A stretch of 64,000 bases of DNA from Kaistella yonginensis (GTDB taxonomy: Bacteria > Bacteroidota > Bacteroidia > Flavobacteriales > Weeksellaceae), in the NCBI RefSeq assembly GCF_030409525.1, contig NZ_JAUFQB010000010.1, positions 124,001 through 188,000 on the forward strand, in the 5' to 3' direction. The position numbers and the translations under genes were made by a program. The notes beneath the pieces are model-generated. The model saw nothing but the letters and a program-made list of their open reading frames with translations, was not told the origin of the DNA and made no database searches. The number at the start of each line of letters is the position of its first letter. The first letter of the stretch is position 1. Shown here piece by piece: positions 26,791 to 33,216 of this stretch.

Positions 26791-26925
26791 ATGAAAAATA
26801 ATTACACTTTAAATGAAAGACAATTGAGACCAAAGAAACAAACCATTGATTTTCTCTTAAGCTATTCCAAAAGTATTCAAGCTATAAAATTGAAATCAAA
26901 AACCTACCTTGTTTCAACCAATTAA
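26791..26925 (+). CDS. Small basic protein, 44 residues, hypothetical
   Basis: An ATG-started ORF of 44 codons begins 41 bases after the sigma factor stop and ends with TAA at 26923. It starts MKNNYTLNERQLRPKKQT and ends SKTYLVSTN; it is rich in Lys, Arg and Ser and has no membrane helix. Codon use is ordinary for this genome and its position is between two real genes. I recognise no family. It may be a small conserved cytoplasmic protein co-transcribed with the sigma factor, possibly a partner of it. It is too short for coding statistics to be decisive. Confidence 0.5.
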   Translation: MKNNYTLNERQLRPKKQTIDFLLSYSKSIQAIKLKSKTYLVSTN

Positions 26926-26937
26926 TCTTTATTTCCT

Positions 26938-26945
26938 TAAATTTG
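26938..26945 (+). promoter_or_regulatory. -7 element giving a possibly leaderless HAD-phosphatase transcript
   Basis: TAAATTTG fits TAnnTTTG and ends only 6 bases before the ATG at 26952. A start 6-7 bases downstream would fall on or beside the start codon. The -33 element is poor (TTG at 26909-26911, spacing 26). Confidence 0.45.
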
Positions 26946-26951
26946 TGCTGT

Positions 26952-27647
26952 ATGAAAATTCAGCACCTTTTTTTTGACCTCGACAATACCCTTTGGGACC
27001 ACCGCGGAAATGCTTTTTTAACTTTAAAGGAAATTTTTAAAAGACAAGAAGTCCGCGATAAGTATAATTTGGATTTTGATGATTTCCATCGGGAATACTT
27101 CACCATCAATGAGCGACTTTGGGAGCAAATTCGTGATGGCGAAATAGATAAAGAATATTTAAGAAAACACCGGTTTTACGATTCTTTCTTGTTTTTTGGA
27201 ATTGATGATTTTGAATTAGCACAAGCTTTTGAACGCAATTTCTTAGATGAAATCCTGAATTATAATGATTTGGTAGAAGGCGCTTTCGAAATATTAGAAT
27301 ACCTGCACGATAAAGGCTACAAAATGCATATTCTTTCCAATGGTTTTCAAGAAGTCACCCATAAAAAATGTGAACTTTCTGGAATTCAAAACTATTTTGA
27401 AACCATTACCAGCGCTGATGAAATCAATATTAGAAAGCCGAAACCAGAGATTTACAAGTATGCTTTGGACAAAGCCGGAGTTACCGCTGCAGAATCATTA
27501 ATGATCGGTGACGACTGGATTGCTGATGTGGAAGGTGCAAAATCCTTTGGCCTAAGCGTTATTTATTTTGATGTCTTCGATGATAAATTTGAAGCTGATG
27601 AGGTGAAAGTCATTAAAAAATTAATAGAATTAAGAGATCATTTATAA
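26952..27647 (+). CDS. HAD-family phosphatase, YjjG-type
   Basis: 231 residues of the haloacid-dehalogenase superfamily. Motif I is FFDLDNTLWDH (nucleophile and acid Asp), motif II the Ser/Asn in HILSNGFQEV, motif III the Lys in RKPKPEIYKYAL, and motif IV GDDWIADVEGAKSFG. A helical cap lies between motifs I and II. This closely fits the YjjG/noncanonical pyrimidine nucleotidase group, which removes phosphate from nucleoside monophosphates. I chose the ATG at 26952 (MKIQHLFF). It is convergent with trpS, sharing a bidirectional terminator. Confidence 0.87.
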   Translation: MKIQHLFFDLDNTLWDHRGNAFLTLKEIFKRQEVRDKYNLDFDDFHREYFTINERLWEQIRDGEIDKEYLRKHRFYDSFLFFGIDDFELAQAFERNFLDEILNYNDLVEGAFEILEYLHDKGYKMHILSNGFQEVTHKKCELSGIQNYFETITSADEINIRKPKPEIYKYALDKAGVTAAESLMIGDDWIADVEGAKSFGLSVIYFDVFDDKFEADEVKVIKKLIELRDHL

Positions 27648-27649
27648 GC

Positions 27650-27681
27650 AAAAACCTTTCCGAGTGGGAAAGGTTTTTTTT
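27650..27681. terminator. Bidirectional terminator between HAD phosphatase and trpS
   Basis: AACCTTTCC, loop GAGT/G, then GGAAAGGTT forms a 9-bp perfect stem. It is flanked by a run of A on one side and eight T on the other, so it can act on both converging genes. Confidence 0.88.
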
Positions 27682-27692
27682 GAGTTCTTCAA

Positions 27693-28661
27693 TTAAACGC
27701 CAACACTTTTTCGAACCCGACTTAAGGTTTCCAAAGCGATCACTCGCGTTTTAGCAGCGCCTTCCTGTAGCTTTTCTTCCAGTTCTGGCAAGTTGTTCAT
27801 ATAATAGGTGAACAGTTCTCTTTCCTTTTCAAATCGGTTTAGAATCAAATGCAATAATTCTGTTTTTGCATGACCATAACCGAAGTTTCCGGCCAGGTAT
27901 TTTTGTCTTAAAACTTCTGTTTGTTCAGCACTTGCGATTAATTCGTACAAAGCGAAAATTTTGTCGGTCTCTGGATCTTTCGGATCTTCTAGTGATTTAG
28001 AATCCGTTTCAATTGCCATGACCTGTTTTTTTAATTCCTTTTCGGGTAAGAAAATATTAATAATATTGCCTCTTGATTTCGACATTTTTTGGCCATCAGT
28101 TCCCGGTACATATTTGGTGTCTTCTTGTAATTTGGCCTGGGGCAAAACAAATACTTCTCCCATTTGATGGTTGAATCTGGCACCCATATCTCTTGCCATT
28201 TCCAAATGCTGCAACTGATCTTTTCCGACCGGCACAATTTCGGCATCATACAACAAAATATCAGCAGCCATTAAAACCGGATAGGTAAACAGACCTGCAT
28301 TAACATCATCCAAACGGTCAGCTTTATCTTTAAAAGAGTGCGCCAAAGTCAACCGTTGATACGGAAAAAAGCAGGATAAATACCACGTTAATTCACACGT
28401 TTCCGCAATGTCACTTTGTCTGTAAAAAAATGTTTTGTTGGTGTCCAAACCACACGCAAGCCAAGCTGCGGCGATTTCATAGGTGTTTTGCTTTAGTTCT
28501 TCTGCATTTTTAATCTGTGTTAATGAATGCAGGTTGGCGATAAATAAAAAAGATTCGTTTTCTGGTTTTTTAGACAGGTCGATGGCAGGAATAATTGCTC
28601 CTAGTAAATTCCCTAAATGCGGTGTTCCCGTGGCTTGTATGCCGGTAAGTATTCTGGACAT
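27693..28661 (-). CDS. trpS: Tryptophanyl-tRNA synthetase
   Basis: Class I aminoacyl-tRNA synthetase that charges tRNA-Trp. The HIGH-like motif is GTPHLGNLLGAI, the KMSKS motif is KMSKSRGNIINI, and the Trp-binding region includes YPVLMAADILLYDAEIVPVGKDQ (seen in parts). The length of 322 residues is typical. It is a single-gene unit. Confidence 0.96.
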   Translation of the reverse strand: MSRILTGIQATGTPHLGNLLGAIIPAIDLSKKPENESFLFIANLHSLTQIKNAEELKQNTYEIAAAWLACGLDTNKTFFYRQSDIAETCELTWYLSCFFPYQRLTLAHSFKDKADRLDDVNAGLFTYPVLMAADILLYDAEIVPVGKDQLQHLEMARDMGARFNHQMGEVFVLPQAKLQEDTKYVPGTDGQKMSKSRGNIINIFLPEKELKKQVMAIETDSKSLEDPKDPETDKIFALYELIASAEQTEVLRQKYLAGNFGYGHAKTELLHLILNRFEKERELFTYYMNNLPELEEKLQEGAAKTRVIALETLSRVRKSVGV

Positions 28662-28683
28662 GGTTTTTGTTGTAATTTAAAAG

Positions 28684-28714
28684 CAAAAATACAAAACTAA
28701 AGGTCGTTTGGCAA
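28684..28714 (-). promoter_or_regulatory. trpS promoter
   Basis: On the minus strand, TTG (28714-28712) and TATTTTTG (28691-28684) are separated by 20 bases, a good Bacteroidota match. The ATG at 28661 is 22 bases downstream. Confidence 0.65.
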
Positions 28715-28730
28715 GCCTCAATTTTTTGGT

Positions 28731-29867
28731 TTACACGATTTGTTTTGCTTTTGCCATTGTTTCTAATATTTTCTTTTGGCGCAGGTTCTTTTTCTTGAGC
28801 TTGATAATTTTCTGAAGGATAAAAAATAAGATGGCAAAAGCAAAAACCAGCGTTAACACTTCATAAAGTCTGAACTTTTTTTGAACCTTAGAATTTAGCT
28901 CTCGTTGTTCCAGTTCTTGCGTGTTCAAATATCTGTTTAAAGATTTTAATTCATTTTGTTCTAAGTTTTTCTGAATCGCTAAGTATTTTGTATTATAATG
29001 CTGAAATTTTTCAAAATTATTTATCGCCAGATTGCTGCTTGCCAAAAGCCTGTAGAGGCCTTCATTTAAAACCAAATCTCCGCTTGATTCTGCAAGTTTT
29101 TCTGCGCGATATAAGACGGTAAGGGCTTCTTTATAAAAATGATTCAGGAATAAGCTTTCACCCTGACCTTTCAACGCATAGGCTTCTAAGCTGTTTGTTT
29201 TGGAGTCTTTTGCAAAATTTTCTGCCTTTTTAAAATCGATGGCTGCCTCTTGAAATTTTAACAAATCCAGATAACAGTTTCCCATATTATAGTAGATGAT
29301 GCTTAAATTAGCCAATGTTTTTGAATCTGCTTTTAACTCATGAAAATTTTGGGCAGCGAGTTTAAACTTTTTCAATTCCAAATCAGGATTTGATTGGTTC
29401 CTATAAATCATGCCGTGTACCGCACTATTAAAGGCGGAGTAGAAGACCCGGTCTTTGTCGCCAAATGGCAGTTTTTCTGTTAAAACCAAGGCCCGATCTA
29501 AACTTTCCAATGCCTTATCGTACAATTCCATTTGTTGGTATTGAACGGCTACCGAATTTAAAATTTTAATTTTAGTGGTGATTAGGGTCGTGGTGTTGAT
29601 GAGATCCGTTGCTTTTAAAATATAAAATAAGGAGCTGTCATTATTTCTTTTTGCAATATACGCATTGGAAATGAGCATATAAAGATGTGCCCTTTCATCT
29701 GCTTTCTTTTCTTGTAGAAGTAGTTTTTCGACAATTTTTATGGTTTCTTCGGGCTGATCATAGATGATTTCCTTTGCCCGCTTTCGTAAAGAATCGGTAG
29801 GGTTTTGCGCGCTTACGGCTAAAGAAAACGAACAGAGCAATAAAAGAAAAATTTTAATTCTGATCAT
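28731..29867 (-). CDS. Tetratricopeptide-repeat protein with C-terminal membrane anchor
   Basis: 378 residues. A signal peptide (MIRIKIFLLLLCSFSLAVSA) precedes several TPR-like helical repeats over residues 40-300 (for example LYDKALESLDRALVLTEKL and LDLLKFQEAAIDFKKAENF). A membrane helix lies near residues 335-352 (LTLVFAFAILFFILQ), followed by a short Lys-rich cytoplasmic tail. The topology therefore matches the N-terminal part of the upstream AraC-type regulator but has no DNA-binding domain. The start overlaps the upstream stop by four bases (ATGA), so the two are co-translated. It may be a partner or decoy sensor of that regulator. Confidence 0.8.
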   Translation of the reverse strand: MIRIKIFLLLLCSFSLAVSAQNPTDSLRKRAKEIIYDQPEETIKIVEKLLLQEKKADERAHLYMLISNAYIAKRNNDSSLFYILKATDLINTTTLITTKIKILNSVAVQYQQMELYDKALESLDRALVLTEKLPFGDKDRVFYSAFNSAVHGMIYRNQSNPDLELKKFKLAAQNFHELKADSKTLANLSIIYYNMGNCYLDLLKFQEAAIDFKKAENFAKDSKTNSLEAYALKGQGESLFLNHFYKEALTVLYRAEKLAESSGDLVLNEGLYRLLASSNLAINNFEKFQHYNTKYLAIQKNLEQNELKSLNRYLNTQELEQRELNSKVQKKFRLYEVLTLVFAFAILFFILQKIIKLKKKNLRQKKILETMAKAKQIV

Positions 29868-31381
29868 AATGCTTGATTTCTTAACGTTTGTAGGTATTCA
29901 TTTGGAGACATACCCGTAACCGATTTAAAAATATTGGTGAATGCACTGTGCGAGGTAAATCCTCCGATTTCTGCAATGTAGCTGATTTTGTATTGTAGAT
30001 AGCTTGAATCGGTCGATAAAAGATGCGTGATATATTTAATCCGCAACTCATTAATATACGCATTGAAGTTTTTGTCTTTGTACGTATTAATGATTTCTGA
30101 AAGATATTTGGTGTTCGTTTCCAGTTCTACGGCAAGGTTTGCCAGTGACATATTATTATCTAAATATTTTTTTGAATCCTCAAACTGGTTGAGTTTTTCA
30201 AGCAGTTCAAGTTCTTTTTCTTTTGGAATATTAAGCGGTTTTCGGCTAAAATCTTTGGTTTTTATTGGAGCAGAACTTAAGCGTAAATACGGAATCCTAA
30301 GCGATCTAAAAAACCGTATTTGTTTAAAAAGACTTTTACTGCTGTTTATTTCCCGGAATAAAAAATAGACAGAAACGGAAATAAGCAATAGCGAAACCCC
30401 AATGAGATACAGAAGTTGTGTTTTATGTTTTTGAAAAATATCTTTGTTGTTTTCAGCAGTTAATTTACTGCTAAGCTGTATAAGTTCCCGCCGTGCATCC
30501 TTTTTTTGACTTTCTAAATTTTTCGAACTTTCTTCGAATCTGCTGGTATACCACTGGTACTTTTCATTTTGATTGGCAACAAGATAACTCTTGGATAAAT
30601 CCATAAAGAGACTGTTTTTCAACGGTTCATAACTTGTTCCCTCCAACGCTTTTAGTGAGCTTTCTAAACAGGTGATTGATTCCTTGTAATTTTGTTCTTC
30701 AAAAAACAAATGGCCGCGAAACTCTTGGGTTAAAGCAAATAAATAGGTTGCTCTAGGTAACGCATCCAACGAATAAAACAACTGATTGGCTTGTTTTTTC
30801 GCCTGACCAAATTGGCCATTTAGTAATAATATATTGGCGGCGATAAGTTCATTTTCTTTCAGAATAAGAGTCGCAGTAGTATTTTTATTCAGAAGATTTG
30901 AGCTTTTAGAAATGCTTTTTTTTGCGGCCTTTAAATCCTTAAGAGCGATGAAGTTCTTTGCTTGTAATTGGTAGAGTTGCGCCAGCCATAGACTATTCTG
31001 CGGGGGATTTTTTGCAGATACTGCCGTTTCAATTATTTTTGCGGTTTGCTCATAAAGATTTAAACTGTAAAATTCCCGTGCTAAAACCAATCGGATGAGA
31101 AGCTCTCGTTGAGGTTTTTGCAAGCTGGATTTTTCAAAACTAATGCGCACGGATTCCAAATAATTTCCTTTCAACAAATAGGCTTGTGCTAGAATATCTT
31201 TGATGATGAGCTGCTCCTCTTCAGTCCGGATTTCCTCTGCGGCATGGATCGCAACATCTGGATTCTCATATAACTTTGCAAAACTATTTTCTACCCGCAA
31301 TCTGAAATCAGGTGGAGATTGCGCCAAAAATAAATTGGAGCCTAGCAGAAGGAATACAAATATTCGTAGAAAATGCGACAT
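29864..31381 (-). CDS. Membrane-spanning AraC-type regulator with periplasmic TPR domain
   Basis: 505 residues. A signal peptide (MSHFLRIFVFLLLGSNLFLAQ) is followed by about 290 residues of TPR-like helices, one membrane helix at about residues 320-340 (YLIGVSLLLISVSVYFLF), and a cytoplasmic AraC/XylS HTH domain at about 395-505. The HTH carries LANLAVELETNTKYLSEIIN and the second helix pair IAEIGGFTSHSAFTNIFKSV, TGMSPNEYL. It is a one-component transmembrane regulator: the external domain presumably senses a signal and the DNA-binding domain acts at the membrane. It forms a tight operon with a TPR protein of the same topology. Confidence 0.87.
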   Translation of the reverse strand: MSHFLRIFVFLLLGSNLFLAQSPPDFRLRVENSFAKLYENPDVAIHAAEEIRTEEEQLIIKDILAQAYLLKGNYLESVRISFEKSSLQKPQRELLIRLVLAREFYSLNLYEQTAKIIETAVSAKNPPQNSLWLAQLYQLQAKNFIALKDLKAAKKSISKSSNLLNKNTTATLILKENELIAANILLLNGQFGQAKKQANQLFYSLDALPRATYLFALTQEFRGHLFFEEQNYKESITCLESSLKALEGTSYEPLKNSLFMDLSKSYLVANQNEKYQWYTSRFEESSKNLESQKKDARRELIQLSSKLTAENNKDIFQKHKTQLLYLIGVSLLLISVSVYFLFREINSSKSLFKQIRFFRSLRIPYLRLSSAPIKTKDFSRKPLNIPKEKELELLEKLNQFEDSKKYLDNNMSLANLAVELETNTKYLSEIINTYKDKNFNAYINELRIKYITHLLSTDSSYLQYKISYIAEIGGFTSHSAFTNIFKSVTGMSPNEYLQTLRNQAL

Positions 31382-31459
31382 CGAACAAAATTAATCTATT
31401 TTAAGATGTTTTCTAGATTTTTTTAAGACCCAAATAATGGGCTTTTCATTTGGTTTATT

Positions 31460-31606
31460 TTACTGAATGTTATAGAATCTCAACAAATAATCGGATTCGT
31501 AATCTTTGGTTGGTTGAACGATTATGTAATTCGCCCAGAATGTAAATAAAATTCCCAATACGGTAAGTATCAGGAATGTTATGGGTGTTTTATTAAATAG
31601 TTTCAT
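31460..31606 (-). CDS. Small single-helix membrane protein, 48 residues
   Basis: An ATG-started ORF begins 10 bases after the lspA stop on the same strand. It encodes a membrane helix (FLILTVLGILFTFWANYIIV) after a short MKLFNKTPIT N-terminus, then a polar tail ending LLRFYNIQ. The spacing and the clear helix favour a real gene co-transcribed with lspA. The family is not recognised, and length limits confidence. Confidence 0.5.
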   Translation of the reverse strand: MKLFNKTPITFLILTVLGILFTFWANYIIVQPTKDYESDYLLRFYNIQ

Positions 31607-31616
31607 TTAGTCCTAT

Positions 31617-32255
31617 TTAAAAATCCAAGCCATTTGGCAAAGCTTTTTTTCTGAAAATCAATAGTAATGCAGCGCCCACGGTAATTGCAGAATCGGCTAC
31701 ATTAAAAATATATTTAAAAAATTCAATATGTTTTCCGCCGATTAAAGGCCAGCTTTCTGGCACGTACCAGTCAACCAAAGGAAAATGTAACATGTCGACC
31801 ACGCACCCTTTCATAAAGCTAGAATAACCCTCCCCAATAGGAACGACTTTCGAAATACCACCATATTCGATCCAGCGACTGATGCTTTCATCATAAACAG
31901 TACCACTGTCGAAGAGCATTCCGTAAAACATTCCATCGATTAAATTACCGATGGCACCGGCAAAAATCATGGCCATTGGGATGAGTAAATAATTGCTCGC
32001 ACCTTCTTTCAGCCATTTGTTAAATAAATAAACCATACCGCCAATTAGAAAAACGCGCACAATTACAAGTGCATATTTTCCCAATAAACCACCGAAATGA
32101 AAGCCATAAGCCATGCCGGGATTTTCTACAAAAGTTAATTTAAAACCAGGAAATACAGGAATGCTTTCGCCTAAATTAAAATGCGTTTTGATATAAAATT
32201 TAGAAACCTGATCGATTAAGAGAATGATAAAGGTAATTAATGCTATTTTCTTCAT
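31617..32255 (-). CDS. lspA: Lipoprotein signal peptidase (signal peptidase II)
   Basis: Integral membrane aspartic protease that removes signal peptides from prolipoproteins. Conserved boxes are FVENPGMAYGFHFGGLLGKY, GAIGNLIDGMFYGMLFDS and FKYIFNVADSAITVGAALL, containing the Asp pair of the active site. The 212-residue length exceeds the 160-170 of E. coli because of an insertion between the second and third conserved boxes, which is usual in Bacteroidota. Several lipoproteins in this window (for example the serine hydrolase and the Wza-like protein) would be its substrates. The ATG at 32255 overlaps the stop of the preceding small gene by one base, so the genes are coupled. Confidence 0.93.
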   Translation of the reverse strand: MKKIALITFIILLIDQVSKFYIKTHFNLGESIPVFPGFKLTFVENPGMAYGFHFGGLLGKYALVIVRVFLIGGMVYLFNKWLKEGASNYLLIPMAMIFAGAIGNLIDGMFYGMLFDSGTVYDESISRWIEYGGISKVVPIGEGYSSFMKGCVVDMLHFPLVDWYVPESWPLIGGKHIEFFKYIFNVADSAITVGAALLLIFRKKALPNGLDF

Positions 32256-32455
32256 TACAAATCGTTCTTTGGTTTATCCTTGAAATTTCTGGCAGGTTTT
32301 GCTGATTTATTTGCGGGTGATTTCGATTCGGATTTTGGAGCAGCATGATGATTTCTCGTATGAAATTTTTCATATTTTATGCCCATATCTTTCATGACAC
32401 TTTTCAGTGCATTAAGTTCCATTTGATTTTTAGGATGTACAATTAGGGATTCCAT
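32255..32455 (-). CDS. Small DUF2683-like protein
   Basis: 66 residues. The N-terminal half (MESLIVHPKNQMELNALKSV, then MKDMGIKYEKF) matches a small family seen in Bacteroidota and often annotated DUF2683. The C-terminal half is a Lys/Ser/Pro-rich basic tail. Relatives are sometimes encoded next to toxin genes, but here no toxin gene is nearby and the neighbours are housekeeping. The function is unknown. It is coupled to lspA and lies two bases after the upstream membrane-anchored gene. Confidence 0.65.
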   Translation of the reverse strand: MESLIVHPKNQMELNALKSVMKDMGIKYEKFHTRNHHAAPKSESKSPANKSAKPARNFKDKPKNDL

Positions 32456-32457
32456 TT

Positions 32458-32706
32458 TTATTTTATTTTTTTTGAAAGTTCGTCGAGTCGTTTTCTCTCT
32501 TCTGTTGAAAGATCTTTTAATCCGTTTTTTCCTATTTTGCTCAGGATTTTATCAATTTCATTTTCACGTTCTTTTTTTTCAGTATTAAACTGATCGTCGA
32601 TCGTTACATATTTTTCTTTATTCGGCACGAATTTATGCTTCAGATCTTTTCGAAAAAAATAGATCAAGATAACCGCTACTGCCAGGATGATAAGAATAGT
32701 GTTCAT
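32458..32706 (-). CDS. Small membrane-anchored protein, DUF6576-like tail
   Basis: 82 residues with an N-terminal membrane helix (ILIILAVAVILIYFF) and a charged tail whose end, EIDKILSKIGKNGLKDLS followed by TEERKRLDELS, resembles the DUF6576 motif also found at the C-terminus of Bacteroidota rhomboid proteins. The function is unknown. It is the second gene of the dksA-like/membrane protein/DUF2683/lspA run. A structured hairpin lies between it and the dksA-like gene. Confidence 0.65.
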   Translation of the reverse strand: MNTILIILAVAVILIYFFRKDLKHKFVPNKEKYVTIDDQFNTEKKERENEIDKILSKIGKNGLKDLSTEERKRLDELSKKIK

Positions 32707-32721
32707 GAATTAAAATGATAA

Positions 32722-32767
32722 ATGCACAAAGTATTCTGTGTAAAATTACACAGCGCACTTTGTACAT
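32722..32767. repeat. Nested perfect hairpin between the dksA-like and membrane protein genes
   Basis: ACAAAGT (32726-32732) pairs with ACTTTGT (32757-32763), and inside it CTGTGTAA (32736-32743) pairs with TTACACAG (32746-32753). One mismatch further out, ATG/CAT extends the stem. It is not followed by a T-run on either strand, so it is not an ordinary terminator. It is likely a transcript feature (stability or processing) or a binding site. Confidence 0.6.
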
Positions 32768-32788
32768 TATTCGTGGAATACGATGAAT

Positions 32789-33169
32789 TTATCGTTGCAT
32801 ATTTTTGGCTTCGATGCTCAAAGTTGCATGCGGAACAGCCATCAATCTTTCCTTAGGGATTAATTTTCCGGTCACTCTACAAATTCCATAGGTTTTGTTT
32901 TGAATGCGAATCAAAGCGTTTTTTAAGTCACGTACAAATTTTTCTTGTCGACCTGCCAAAATTGCGTTTTGTTCTTTGCTTAAAGTTTCAGCGCCTTCTT
33001 CAAAGGCTTTGAAAGTCGGAGAGGTGTCATCAGTGCCATTGTTTTGGTCATTGATGAAGCTTTCTCTAATCAACATTAAATCTCTTTCCGCCTTTTCTAT
33101 TTTTGCCTGAATAACTTCTTTAAATTCTTGTAAGTCGGCGTCACCGTACCTTTGTCTGTCTTCTGCCAT
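32789..33169 (-). CDS. TraR/DksA-family protein with degenerate zinc finger
   Basis: 126 residues. A coiled-coil (EFKEVIQAKIEKAERDLMLI) leads to the DksA-type finger region TYGICRVTGKLIPKERL, VPHATLSIEAK. Only one Cys remains of the four zinc ligands, as in several Bacteroidota relatives, so it probably folds without zinc. DksA proteins bind the RNA polymerase secondary channel and, with ppGpp, adjust transcription at start-up. I chose the ATG at 33169 (MAEDRQRYG); the frame extends to 33199 without support. It lies 48 bases downstream of ileS and may share its transcript. Confidence 0.85.
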   Translation of the reverse strand: MAEDRQRYGDADLQEFKEVIQAKIEKAERDLMLIRESFINDQNNGTDDTSPTFKAFEEGAETLSKEQNAILAGRQEKFVRDLKNALIRIQNKTYGICRVTGKLIPKERLMAVPHATLSIEAKNMQR

Positions 33170-33216
33170 AGCTGTATTTTTAAAAAACCAGTTCCTCACT
33201 GGCCATTATGATGTGT

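Noticed and set aside
31430-31460. Terminator between the lspA operon and the AraC gene
   Set aside because: A short dyad is present but no T-run follows on the minus strand.
32255-32455. Toxin-antitoxin system at the DUF2683-like gene
   Set aside because: No toxin-like gene is adjacent; neighbours are lspA and a membrane protein.
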